Below, one piece after another: positions 31,200 through 40,310 of a stretch of 64,000 nt of DNA (the stretch's first letter is position 1; every line of letters starts with the position of its first letter). This DNA comes from DASQYE01 sp036389675 (lineage in GTDB: Bacteria; Acidobacteriota; Blastocatellia; Pyrinomonadales; Pyrinomonadaceae), in the NCBI GenBank assembly GCA_036389675.1, contig DASVWI010000028.1, positions 1 to 64,000 of the forward strand, written 5' to 3'. The position numbers were made by a program, and so were the translations under genes. The notes beneath the pieces are model-generated. The model ran no database searches. It saw only the letters and a program-made list of their open reading frames with translations, and was not told where the DNA came from.

Positions 31200-33425
31200 T
31201 TACTCGTAGCTTAAAGCTTCGACGGCGTCCTGGCTGGCGGCGCGCAGGGCCGGATAGAGCGCGCCGATAGTTCCGCCGAGCAGACCTACGCAAAGCGAGA
31301 TGATAATCCAGCGCGGCTCTATCTCGATGGTCAGCGAGCTTAAGCGCATGACGGCGAAGCGCGCGATCAGGGTCAGCGCGAGGCCGACGATGATGCCGAG
31401 TATGCTGACCAGAATCGCTTCCTGTTCGATCACCCACGCAATCGTCGCTCTGGACATGCCTAAGGACTTGAGGATGCCTATCTGTCGCGTGCGCTCCGTG
31501 ACGGTCGTGTACATGGCAAGCAGGATGACGAGCGTGCTGATGGCTGCGGCGACGCCGACGACGACGTTGATGAAGACGTTGAGCGCCGGAACGCTCGAAG
31601 CGTAAATCTCCGGCAGGTCGCGCGTGAAGAGTATCTGATCGTCGGGAAATCTCTGGCGAATGAGCGCGGCCACTTCTTCCTGCTTCGCGGGGTCGCCGCA
31701 GGCGACGAGCACCATCGAGCAATGGCCCTCGCTGCCGAGTTGTTCCTGCATGGTCGCGAGCGGAATCTTGATGCGCCCGCCGCCCGGCGGCTCGTAGACG
31801 CCGACGATGCGGAACGGTCGCTCATACAGTGTGACGGTCGAGCCGATGGTGGCCTTGCGCTCCTGCTGCCAGATGGCATCGACGATGGCTTCGTCTCCTC
31901 CGGTCAAACGCGTCCCTTCCCTGATCGTCATTCCGGTCAGGGCCGCATACTGATCGAAGGGAATGCCGTCCACCACGCGGCTGCCGAAGCCTCTGTCACT
32001 GCTCAGGATATTCTGGCCGACGGGCACGGCCAGACGCACGCCGTCAATGCGCGCCAGCTCGTCTGCGCGCGTGACGGGCATGGTGAAGGGCTGAGAGCCG
32101 GAAAGACCTATAGAGCCGGAAGCGCGCACCATGATCTCGGCGTTGATGTTGGATTCACGCCGCCCGCGCTCGCGCAGCACTCCGCGCGCCAGACCCACTG
32201 TAAAGACGATGAGCATCACGCCGACGCCGATGCCAAGGACGCTGACGGCTGTACGCGCGGGCCTGTGCGCGATGTTTGAGAGAACAAGGCTGTCCATAAG
32301 CTTTCGCAGGCGAGGGCTTCTCTCCATGATTCGGCGCACGCCGTTCGGCACTGCATGCCACGTCAGGATAAAGAGCCCGATTCCAGTCCAGAATAGAATA
32401 CCGGCTTTGCGCACGAGCGCAAGCGTCACACCGGTGGCGGCGGCATACCCGAGCGTTTGCAGGATCAGCTCTGTGCCGCCCTCGTAGACGCCAATCGTCG
32501 CGGGCACGAACCCGAAGACGAAGTTGATCACCTTCGTTAGGGACTCAATAATATAAGCCGCTTCGACGCGCGGCACAAACCCCAGCATTCTGAGCGTCAC
32601 ATAAACTTCCACGACGCTCGAAGCGTGCGCCAGAAAGTCGAAAGTCATGATGGCGAAGAAAGAGCCGGGGCGGTGGTCGTAGAAGTCGTAGACGTGCGAC
32701 TCGACGCGCTCGATCTGCGTGCGGCGCGAGGTGATGAACTTCGGTTTGATGCGGAGGCGCGCCAACTGGTCTATGAACCACGAGAGCAGCGTGACGCGGT
32801 GGTGATGCGCGAAGGCTGCGGCCAGAATCCCCAGCAGCGCCACACCCGCAATGGCAAAGAGCACGTAGCGGACAACCAGCGGCAGATCGTAGGACAGGAG
32901 CATGACGCACGCGCCGCTCAGGATAAAGACGATCACCGACAGGTTGTAGAGGATGTTATCGATGACAAGGGCCTGCACGCCGTAGACGAGCGGCACGCGC
33001 TTTCTCAGGAGCGCCACCTTGGTCGCCTCGCCCAGCACAGGCCCCGTGAAGGTGAGAAAGCTGATGGCCTCGCCGCCCAGACGGACGGAGAACGCCTGAA
33101 AGAAGTTGAAGCGGCGATGCTCCGGCGAGACGGCGCGGCTCATGGCGAGCGTGCGTAGAACGTGACGCGAGCCGTTAATGGCGATCAGGATAAAGAAACC
33201 GAAACCGATGCGACCGAGGGCATCGAAGATGGGCTGCACGCCGACGCGGTTAATGACGTAGACCAGCAGCCCGAGGCCCAGGAGGAATGCTATCGCCTGT
33301 AGCCAGATGATGGAGCGACGCGCGCTGCCCGAGCCCTGCCCTTCAGGGTCGTCGGTCAGAGCCGCAAGCTCGTCCAAGTCTTCGGCGGCGCGCTCTGTCT
33401 GCGCTTGCTCGTCGGTTTCAATCAA
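31200..33425 (-). CDS. UPF0104 (LPG-synthase TM) - FtsX permease fusion
   Basis: A 741-residue fusion. Residues ~25-370 form the eight-helix flippase-like domain seen in lysylphosphatidylglycerol synthases (UPF0104), including GEAISFLTFTGPVLGEATK and GFVPATIGVYEGG. Residues ~385-741 form a MacB/FtsX permease, with the periplasmic domain and TVTERTRQIGILKSLGMSRA near 640. The combination suggests lipid movement tied to an ABC-type motor, but no ATPase is present here. The start is TTG at 33425, overlapping the upstream stop by 4 nt (TTGA), with AAGGAG 11 nt before it, so translation is coupled to the phosphodiesterase gene. I do not recall this fusion as a characterised protein. Confidence 0.88.
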   Translation of the reverse strand: MIETDEQAQTERAAEDLDELAALTDDPEGQGSGSARRSIIWLQAIAFLLGLGLLVYVINRVGVQPIFDALGRIGFGFFILIAINGSRHVLRTLAMSRAVSPEHRRFNFFQAFSVRLGGEAISFLTFTGPVLGEATKVALLRKRVPLVYGVQALVIDNILYNLSVIVFILSGACVMLLSYDLPLVVRYVLFAIAGVALLGILAAAFAHHHRVTLLSWFIDQLARLRIKPKFITSRRTQIERVESHVYDFYDHRPGSFFAIMTFDFLAHASSVVEVYVTLRMLGFVPRVEAAYIIESLTKVINFVFGFVPATIGVYEGGTELILQTLGYAAATGVTLALVRKAGILFWTGIGLFILTWHAVPNGVRRIMERSPRLRKLMDSLVLSNIAHRPARTAVSVLGIGVGVMLIVFTVGLARGVLRERGRRESNINAEIMVRASGSIGLSGSQPFTMPVTRADELARIDGVRLAVPVGQNILSSDRGFGSRVVDGIPFDQYAALTGMTIREGTRLTGGDEAIVDAIWQQERKATIGSTVTLYERPFRIVGVYEPPGGGRIKIPLATMQEQLGSEGHCSMVLVACGDPAKQEEVAALIRQRFPDDQILFTRDLPEIYASSVPALNVFINVVVGVAAAISTLVILLAMYTTVTERTRQIGILKSLGMSRATIAWVIEQEAILVSILGIIVGLALTLIARFAVMRLSSLTIEIEPRWIIISLCVGLLGGTIGALYPALRAASQDAVEALSYE

Positions 33426-35986
33426 GGTGCGTTCGCTCCTTTAGCGACCGGGTTCGCCGGCTGCTCGTCCGCGTGATTTCCCAAGACCTCCTGAATGAGG
33501 CGACCGGGAAAAGAGCGGAAGCCACGCTGCCAGAGTACAGGGACGGGAGTGCGCCCGTTGCCCAGTTGTCCCGTCAGGGCCAGCACGGTCGGCACGAAGC
33601 TTAGACTATCGTAAGGCTCTTCGACGAGGCGTCCGCGCGGCACGCCCGTGCGCTCGCCGCCCGAAATCATCAGCGTCGAGCGTGTGGAGATGCGGAAGAA
33701 AGAGCCGTGATTGCCGCCGGGATTAAAGCCGCGCACGTCGAAATTCCAGTGATCGTTAGCCAGCACGAGCAGGTCTGCTTCGGCAAGCATGCGCTGTCGC
33801 TTGCGGAAACGGCGTATCAATCGCTCATCATTCGTAATGCCCGGCTCATCCGTCGAGAGCTGCTCTGTTTGATAATGGGCCAACTGCTCGTGCAGCCCGA
33901 TGAGAGCGTTGGAGTAGCGGGTTTGATGAATCGCGCGCAGCCATTCAAGTTCCGTGTGCCACTGGTCCAGCCACCCCGCGCGTTTCTCAGAAGCGACGCC
34001 GAACGCCTTATCCTCCCAGAGTTTTAAGGGAAAGCCCGGCCCCCAATCAGCGCGCTCAAAGCGCACCGTCCCGCTTTCGTCCTGCGTTAAGTTTTTGACG
34101 GGAAGGTAGCGAAAGCTCAGACGCCCGGCCTCGTCCTCGCGCGAGAGGATGAGCGTCTGATGCTCCGGGCCTCCGTAAAGCCAGACGGCCTCTTCCTGCG
34201 AGCGACACTCGCCGGGGTCTAATGCCATTGAGAGCTGCGCGCAGCGGATTTTCGTCGCGACGAAATCCACAGGATGACTGTCCACCCCCGCCTGCACGTT
34301 ATTACGCATCGCGACCGTTTGCAGCAGCGAGAAATAGTTGACGCGCGTGAAGCTCTTTCGCATGTCGAGCGTGCCGTCGGCTTTGATAATAAAACCACCC
34401 GGCGCGACCCCGACCACGTAGTTCTGCAACTCGTTGATCGAGTTGGATTGGCCCATAGAGCCTTTTTGAATCACATCTTCGATCTTGAAGCTGAAGGGAT
34501 CGAAGCCCTCGCGACGCAGGGCGAGCAGGCGCGTGAGCGATGCGGCGTACTTCGTATAGTCAAGCTCGTCGCCCATGGCCGAGTCCATGCGCGCGAACTG
34601 CCGTATGGCCTCTTTGTCGCGCCCGGCGTCCCTGTCCTCCTGCGTCCATTTTTTCGGCTGGGCCAGGACGCGCGCTCTCTGCTTCTCAATCGCCACCCTG
34701 AGCGCGCTCAGCTCTTCGTTTAGTTCAGACAACTCGTTGGCCCAACCCTCACGGCGCTTGTCGAGCGTCTGGAAAAAAGCATCGGTGAGCGCGCGGCGCA
34801 GCGGCTCGGGCGTGTCGCGGCGCTGTAGCTGCTGCAGGAGTATGTGCAGCACGTTGAGGTCGCTGTCGCGCAAATGGAAAGAGGCGCGCTCGTTGCCGTC
34901 GAAATCCAGCAGGGCCGTCGGATAGTCCGTGCTCTGGCCCTTCAGATAAAAGGACTCAGAGGTGGTCGTCGTCACGAGCGGGACGAGCGGGTATATCCCC
35001 TTGATCGCGTAATCGAGCAGCAGTCGTCTTTTGGTGACGACGTGATGGCCGCCCCCGGCGGCGCTGCCCAGAAGCTTGACCAGATTGTAGCCCTGACTAA
35101 AGACGCGCTCGTCCGTATTGACGCCGTGGTCTGAGACAAGGATGAAGACGGTCTCCGCCGCCAGCGGGCTCTTTTCGACGGCCACCCAGATGCGACCGAT
35201 GATGGCGTCCAGCTCTTGCAGCGCGTAGAGGTGCGCTTCGCGGTCGCGGTTGTGATGTGCCGTATGATCGAACTCCGTCGTGTAGTAGTCCAGATAGCGT
35301 ATGCGCGGGTCGCTCAGTTTTTCGATCAGCTCGCGCTCCATCTGATCCATGATGATGCTGCGTCCTTCGAGCCCCATCGTCCATTCATCCACCAGCTCGC
35401 GCGGGCTTCTCCTGAAGCGGTTCGGGAGAGCCTTGCCGATGGAGCTCCAACGATTGCCGCGCTGGTAAAGCTGAAAGCTGTTGTAGCGCTCGTCGTAAGG
35501 ATAGGCGTCGAGCAGCAGCGGTATGCCGAGCTCATCCAGTACCTCTACGCCGGGCATGTCTATGCGACGCCCCGCGACGTTTTCAAGATAGAAGGGGATG
35601 AAATTCAGATAGTCGTAAGAGTGCAGGGTGAGGCGGTCGTATTCGACGTTGCCCTTGATCTGTAGGTGCTGGCCCGTGTCAAGCAGCGACCATGACGGGC
35701 CGGAAAGGCTCATCCCGCGCACGTAGAAGTTCGAGAGGCGCGTGCCCCCGTCGTAGAAAACGCGGCTGATCCATGGAAGCTGGCTCTTGCCCGTGCGCGG
35801 GTTGCGCTCATGCACGAAGCGGTCAACCAGCCCGTAGGGCAGCCCGTCAACTTTGATGACGACGACGCGCCGGGCCTCTGCTCGCGCAGGCGGGGCGGTC
35901 GCACAGAGGAGGATGAAAAATGCGACGGAAACGAAGACGGAAATTCGCAGGCGGCGGCGCGGCGGGAAACTCTTTACGCTGTCCAT
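33422..35986 (-). CDS. Periplasmic alkaline-phosphatase-superfamily phosphodiesterase
   Basis: An 854-residue exported protein (signal around RISVFVSVAFFILLCATA). The metal-binding core of the type I phosphodiesterase/alkaline phosphatase superfamily is intact: VVIKVDGLP with Asp47, a candidate Ser/Thr nucleophile in GMSLSGPSW, FDHTAHHNRD, VSDHGVN and a late His in GGNHGSFF. Such enzymes cut phosphodiesters or transfer phosphoglycerol or phosphoethanolamine groups in the envelope. It is much longer than the core family, with a middle insertion of about 250 residues including a charged helical region (ELNEELSALRVAIEKQRARV). Its start overlaps the upstream stop by one base (TAATG), and its stop overlaps the downstream TTG start. 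The substrate is unknown. Confidence 0.85.
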   Translation of the reverse strand: MDSVKSFPPRRRLRISVFVSVAFFILLCATAPPARAEARRVVVIKVDGLPYGLVDRFVHERNPRTGKSQLPWISRVFYDGGTRLSNFYVRGMSLSGPSWSLLDTGQHLQIKGNVEYDRLTLHSYDYLNFIPFYLENVAGRRIDMPGVEVLDELGIPLLLDAYPYDERYNSFQLYQRGNRWSSIGKALPNRFRRSPRELVDEWTMGLEGRSIIMDQMERELIEKLSDPRIRYLDYYTTEFDHTAHHNRDREAHLYALQELDAIIGRIWVAVEKSPLAAETVFILVSDHGVNTDERVFSQGYNLVKLLGSAAGGGHHVVTKRRLLLDYAIKGIYPLVPLVTTTTSESFYLKGQSTDYPTALLDFDGNERASFHLRDSDLNVLHILLQQLQRRDTPEPLRRALTDAFFQTLDKRREGWANELSELNEELSALRVAIEKQRARVLAQPKKWTQEDRDAGRDKEAIRQFARMDSAMGDELDYTKYAASLTRLLALRREGFDPFSFKIEDVIQKGSMGQSNSINELQNYVVGVAPGGFIIKADGTLDMRKSFTRVNYFSLLQTVAMRNNVQAGVDSHPVDFVATKIRCAQLSMALDPGECRSQEEAVWLYGGPEHQTLILSREDEAGRLSFRYLPVKNLTQDESGTVRFERADWGPGFPLKLWEDKAFGVASEKRAGWLDQWHTELEWLRAIHQTRYSNALIGLHEQLAHYQTEQLSTDEPGITNDERLIRRFRKRQRMLAEADLLVLANDHWNFDVRGFNPGGNHGSFFRISTRSTLMISGGERTGVPRGRLVEEPYDSLSFVPTVLALTGQLGNGRTPVPVLWQRGFRSFPGRLIQEVLGNHADEQPANPVAKGANAP

Positions 35987-38034
35987 TACTGTCCGACCAC
36001 ACTCAGGATGGTTTTGGTGTCGGCGGGAGCAATCGTCTGATTTTCGCGCACCGCCATACGCAGGTATTCGGCGCTGGCGTTGCGCCAGCGAGCCTCTACC
36101 TGCTGATTGCTATAGATGCCCAGAAGCTCTTTCTTCGCCGTCTCGTTGTTGATGCGATAGAGGCTGTTGAGACAGATGACGCGCGACTCTTCATCTTCGG
36201 TGCGCGCAAAGATGCGCGCGACGGTCGTCGCCATGCGACCGCTCGCGGCCTCGCTGTTCTCTGAGATGAATCGCAAGCTTCGGCGCACCTCTTCTATATT
36301 CCAGTCAACCTCTACGCGCGGGCTGCGCGCGACCTCTCGCAGGAAACGCTCATGATAGCCCAGCCGACGCTCTAACTCCATGCGCGCTGTCATCTCGGGC
36401 GAGGCTTTTTCCCTGTGCGTGTAGAGCCCGAACGTCATCACGTTGGCGAGGCGCAGCAGCGTTTGCCCCGTGCGCCCGTGCTTGAGCGGCATCATCTCCG
36501 CGCGACGGTCTTTATCGAGACGCGCCGACAAGCCGTCGGGGCGACGCGCATACTCAAGGAGCGACGCGTATTGATCGCGCGCTACCTGCGCCTCGACGCG
36601 CAGATCATTCTCCAGAGGATTGAGCGAGACGCCCTCAAGGCGGCTGGCAATCTGCTCGCGCAGGCGCGGGTCTAGTGAAGCGTTCAAGGAGAGCAGCAGC
36701 TTCAGCTGAGAGTAGGCGCGTAGACGCGAAGGCTGGTTGACATCCATCCCACGGCGGCCCGTCACAAAATCATAAACGGAGCGCGACAAAAAGTAGGGCA
36801 GGTCGCCGAAGCGCGAAAGCGAAAGCACAGTGCGCGTCACGTCTTCGAGGATGCGGCGCGACATCTCGCGCTTCTTCGGATTCAGGCCATCGCGAAAATC
36901 AACGAGCAGGATGGGAATCTTCGGATGATCCAGACCGTAAAGCGCCAGAGGAATCATCTGCACCTCTCGTGCCCCCGGCGTGCCATGCTCGACCGCACGA
37001 TTCTCCGCGTCGTAGTAGCGCGTCTCGGCATAACCCTGCCAGTTGAGCAGGCGTTCATCCTGCCACGGATTCCTGATGTTGAGAAAACGGCCATCGAACC
37101 GGCGGCCACGATTCCTGACCAGATCAGGGCGCGCGACCCACAGGAGCGCATGTGTCGCGCTGCCGTCGGGCATTTCCAGCGGCTCGAAGTAGAGCGATTC
37201 GGCCTCGGAGTGCTGGCGCAGCAGTTCCCAGTTATGGCCGCGCACGTCTCTGGTCAGGGTCGTCTCTTTCTGGAAAACTCTTTGCAGGTTGATGTCGTCA
37301 ACTATCCCGCCGAGCGTCTTTTCCGTGAGCATCAGTCGAGCCTGAATGTCCTGCATCTCGGAGCGCGTGAAGAGCGGGTTGCTGCCTTCGGCGGCCTCGT
37401 AGAGCGAGAGCACCGCCAGCGCCCTTATGATGTGCGCTTTACGATGATCGGCCACATTACGACGATAGGCACGCGTCGAAGCCTTCAGAGGGAATCCGTA
37501 GGCGTCTAGCAGAAGGTTCTGCAAGGCCGACCAGAAAATTTTGTTCCAGACCTCACGCTCTGTGCTGGCAAGATCAATGATTGGCGGCGGCGCGCCAGAG
37601 CCAACGGCGCGCCCCTTATTACCGGCGCGGTTGTAGAAGAAGGGGAGGGCGGCTGCAAGGCGCTGCGTCAAAGAGGGCCGTGTGTAGGTCAGCATCCACA
37701 GATAGCGCAGGCGATCATTTTCGGTATCGGCGTCGCCTAAAGTATCGCGCAGGACGCTGACCAGCGGAACGTCTGCCGCACGGCTCTCGCCAGTGCGTAG
37801 CCCGTCCAGATTGGCGAAGATGGTAAGCAGCTCTGCGCCGCCCGCGACCGGCGTTCGCTCAAGCCGGAAACCTGATTCCGGGGCGGGCGTCTGCTCTGTG
37901 CGAGCCTCCGGGGCGTCGCCGGGAGTCTGGGCTAAGGCGAAGGAGTAAGACAGAGGGGAGACCGCCAGCAGAAGAGAAAGAAGTAGACAGACTGCCCTTG
38001 GCGCGTGTTGTACGGGGGAAAGGCTCTTCATCAT
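35986..38034 (-). CDS. Secreted helical protein, unknown function
   Basis: A 682-residue protein with a signal peptide (AVCLLLSLLLAVSPLSYSFA then LAQ). A segment with a proline-rich linker (AEARTEQTPAPESG) is followed by a large, mostly helical region with no recognised domain. The C-terminal 150 residues (ATTVARIFARTEDEESRVIC and YSNQQVEARWRNASAEYLRM) look like HEAT-type repeats. Its stop overlaps the next start by one base, so it is the first gene of a translationally coupled set with the phosphodiesterase and the UPF0104-FtsX fusion. By inference it is a periplasmic scaffold or substrate-handling partner. Confidence 0.8.
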   Translation of the reverse strand: MMKSLSPVQHAPRAVCLLLSLLLAVSPLSYSFALAQTPGDAPEARTEQTPAPESGFRLERTPVAGGAELLTIFANLDGLRTGESRAADVPLVSVLRDTLGDADTENDRLRYLWMLTYTRPSLTQRLAAALPFFYNRAGNKGRAVGSGAPPPIIDLASTEREVWNKIFWSALQNLLLDAYGFPLKASTRAYRRNVADHRKAHIIRALAVLSLYEAAEGSNPLFTRSEMQDIQARLMLTEKTLGGIVDDINLQRVFQKETTLTRDVRGHNWELLRQHSEAESLYFEPLEMPDGSATHALLWVARPDLVRNRGRRFDGRFLNIRNPWQDERLLNWQGYAETRYYDAENRAVEHGTPGAREVQMIPLALYGLDHPKIPILLVDFRDGLNPKKREMSRRILEDVTRTVLSLSRFGDLPYFLSRSVYDFVTGRRGMDVNQPSRLRAYSQLKLLLSLNASLDPRLREQIASRLEGVSLNPLENDLRVEAQVARDQYASLLEYARRPDGLSARLDKDRRAEMMPLKHGRTGQTLLRLANVMTFGLYTHREKASPEMTARMELERRLGYHERFLREVARSPRVEVDWNIEEVRRSLRFISENSEAASGRMATTVARIFARTEDEESRVICLNSLYRINNETAKKELLGIYSNQQVEARWRNASAEYLRMAVRENQTIAPADTKTILSVVGQ

Positions 38035-38393
38035 CTTAGGCTTAATTTTATTGCACTCCTCACCGGGAGATTGCTTCTGTTGAAGCCGATTTACTGCGCC
38101 TTTAGCCCAGGAAAACGCAATATGCTTTGCCTCAAAAGGTATTACAAGCTACCGCGCTGAAAATGGCAAGAGCCGTACCACTCATTCGGGGGCAAAACGA
38201 CACGCCTGTCAGGACGAGTGCGGCCCTGTTTTTATCCTTAGGCCTCTTTGTGCGTCCCTTATCAAACCCAGACTCTAGCCGCCGAAGCATCAGATTACCA
38301 GCCGGATTGTGACAATTCTCGGGCCGTCACAATTCTCAATAGCGTTGAAGCCCCGGAATCCTGCTTTGATTCTAAGACGGGCAAAAACGTTGA
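38035..38393. other. Intergenic region without a recognised feature
   Basis: About 360 bp separate the secreted 682-residue gene from the downstream end of the glycosyltransferase gene. I see no convincing open reading frame, RNA or hairpin. It presumably holds the promoter for the minus-strand operon beginning at 38034. Confidence 0.5.
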
Positions 38394-40103
38394 TCAGTTA
38401 ACACCAGCCGAAATAGCATTTAGAGCCGCCGCGTCCAAAATATAGATGCGGGCCGACGGAATGCTCCCGAGCGAGAGGCTCGCGGCGGGCGTCGCCGTCT
38501 CCTGTAGTCTCTTCGTCAGGGCATTATTGCTGAAGTAGCGCCGACCGCGTGCCACTATCACCACGTCGCCTTCCGACAGCTGGCCGATAGCCGCTTTATC
38601 CGAAAGCGAGACGGGAACAAGGTCGCTGCGGCCAGCCAGCTGGGCGTAGTAAGCGACGAGCGTTGGCGATTCGCTGGCGACGCGTGCGCCCTCGCGTGCG
38701 CGCTTCGCAATCTCCGTCAGGGCATCGCGCATGCTCGCGTCATAAAACTCGTCGTGCGGAAAATAGTTTCCGGCCCGCTCCGTTCCGCCGCCGAACAGGT
38801 TGGTGTAAAGCCTGTAATGGGGCGCGGCGCTGACCGATGCGACCAGCGAAGAGGCGATGACCAGTGCCGCCAGAGTCGCGCCCGCCTTCGTCCCGGCCTC
38901 CTCGCTGCGGGTCAGGTTCGAGACGAGCCGCGAGAGAAGATGCGCGAGCGCCCTCAAGCCTATGGCCGCCGTGATCAGTATAACGGGCAGCACGATGGTG
39001 AAATAACGCGTGTACTTGCCGCCGATCACGGAGAAGGGCATGAAGAAGTACATCATCCAGAAGAGCAGAAGGTATCGCCCGTCGCCGAGGCGCTTGCGAA
39101 ACAGTAGCGGCAGCCCGACGATGAAGCTGAGGAGCACCATCGGCGGAAGCTTGACCGCCATAAAGACGTAATAAAACGACCACGGCACGCCCTTGAGCCA
39201 GAGCGTCATCTGGTTGCGATAGAGTTGGCCCATGAACTCGTAGCTGTCGTGGCCGATGCGATGCTCGCTGGCGAAGATACGCATCTCGTGCCAGGTGGCG
39301 GGCAGGATGATGGCCGGATTGCAGAGCAGAAAGACCACACCCATGACGGCGAAAAAGGCCAGCCAGCGCATCTTGCCCAGACGCCAGCGCGTCGCCGGGA
39401 TGCCCTGAAAAATATAGTAGTAGCTGCCGCTGATGGCGATTAAATGGGGCATGTACTTGGAGGCGACCATCGCCCCGAAGGCGGCAGCCGTCGCCCAGTA
39501 ATAGGCTTCGGGCCGCCCGCTCCCGCTCTCGGCCACGCGCTGCCCGCGCAGCCAGAAAACGTTTGCCAGCAGGAAAAAGAAGAGTAGGAAGCTGTCTTCC
39601 TTGGCGATGCGATTGAAGCCGATGCCGGTCGGGTCGAGCGTCCAGAGCGCGGCGGCTAAAAGGGCGGTCTCGGTTCCGAACAACTCTGCGGCAAGCATGA
39701 AGATCAGCAGCGCCGTGAGCGCGCCGAAGATGGCGGCGGGCAAACGCAGCGCCGCTTCGGTCGAAACGCGAAAGGACGGATGCCCAGACACCGTCGCCGA
39801 CGAGTTCCAGCGGTCGGCGACGACGATGCTCGCCGTCAGCATCGCTTTCATCAACATCGGATGCTCGCCGTTTTTGGCCGTCAGGCCGTGTGCCCGGTAA
39901 TCCTCGACGGCGCGCAGCTTGTTCAACTCGTCCTCGCTCAAACCTTCGGCCCCGAGCCCCGTGACGCGAAAGCCGAAGCCGAGGATGATCAGCAGCGTGA
40001 GCACGCATGCGACGAGCGTGCGGCTCGTCAGGCGCATGCCCTGGCCGACGAAAAGCTCCGGCGTTAGTCCGGCTGTCGTGATGGCGTCTGCTGATGCCGA
40101 CAA
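38394..40103 (-). CDS. GT39/ArnT-like membrane glycosyltransferase
   Basis: A 569-residue integral membrane protein with about 11 helices and a soluble tail. After the first helix (LVACVLTLLIILGFGFRV) the loop GLGAEGLSEDELNKLRAVED carries an acidic pair where PMT/ArnT enzymes have their catalytic Asp-Glu, followed by AKNGEHPMLMKAM, the typical PxLxK-like segment. GT39-type enzymes transfer a sugar from a polyprenyl phosphate to lipid A or protein outside the membrane. The start is TTG with GGAG about 9 nt upstream. The acceptor is unknown. Confidence 0.85.
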   Translation of the reverse strand: MSASADAITTAGLTPELFVGQGMRLTSRTLVACVLTLLIILGFGFRVTGLGAEGLSEDELNKLRAVEDYRAHGLTAKNGEHPMLMKAMLTASIVVADRWNSSATVSGHPSFRVSTEAALRLPAAIFGALTALLIFMLAAELFGTETALLAAALWTLDPTGIGFNRIAKEDSFLLFFFLLANVFWLRGQRVAESGSGRPEAYYWATAAAFGAMVASKYMPHLIAISGSYYYIFQGIPATRWRLGKMRWLAFFAVMGVVFLLCNPAIILPATWHEMRIFASEHRIGHDSYEFMGQLYRNQMTLWLKGVPWSFYYVFMAVKLPPMVLLSFIVGLPLLFRKRLGDGRYLLLFWMMYFFMPFSVIGGKYTRYFTIVLPVILITAAIGLRALAHLLSRLVSNLTRSEEAGTKAGATLAALVIASSLVASVSAAPHYRLYTNLFGGGTERAGNYFPHDEFYDASMRDALTEIAKRAREGARVASESPTLVAYYAQLAGRSDLVPVSLSDKAAIGQLSEGDVVIVARGRRYFSNNALTKRLQETATPAASLSLGSIPSARIYILDAAALNAISAGVN

Positions 40104-40310
40104 AGAAGAAAGCTCCTGCTAATGTTTTACCCGACGAAATCCGTGGCCCAAAAGATAAAAAGCGCGACGCGAGCGTGCCCTTCGGCGATAGCCGTCGGCG
40201 GCAAAAGGCGAAAGGTTAACCTGAGTTAAGCGCCTGTGTCAAAAGTTTGACCGACAACTGGCCGGGATATTCTCAGGGCGCGGGCCTTTTTTTCGTGCGC
40301 CGCCGTTGAG

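Noticed and set aside
38127..38445. Short plus-strand frames near 38.2 kb
   Set aside because: No similarity, no ribosome site, and they overlap the end of the glycosyltransferase gene.
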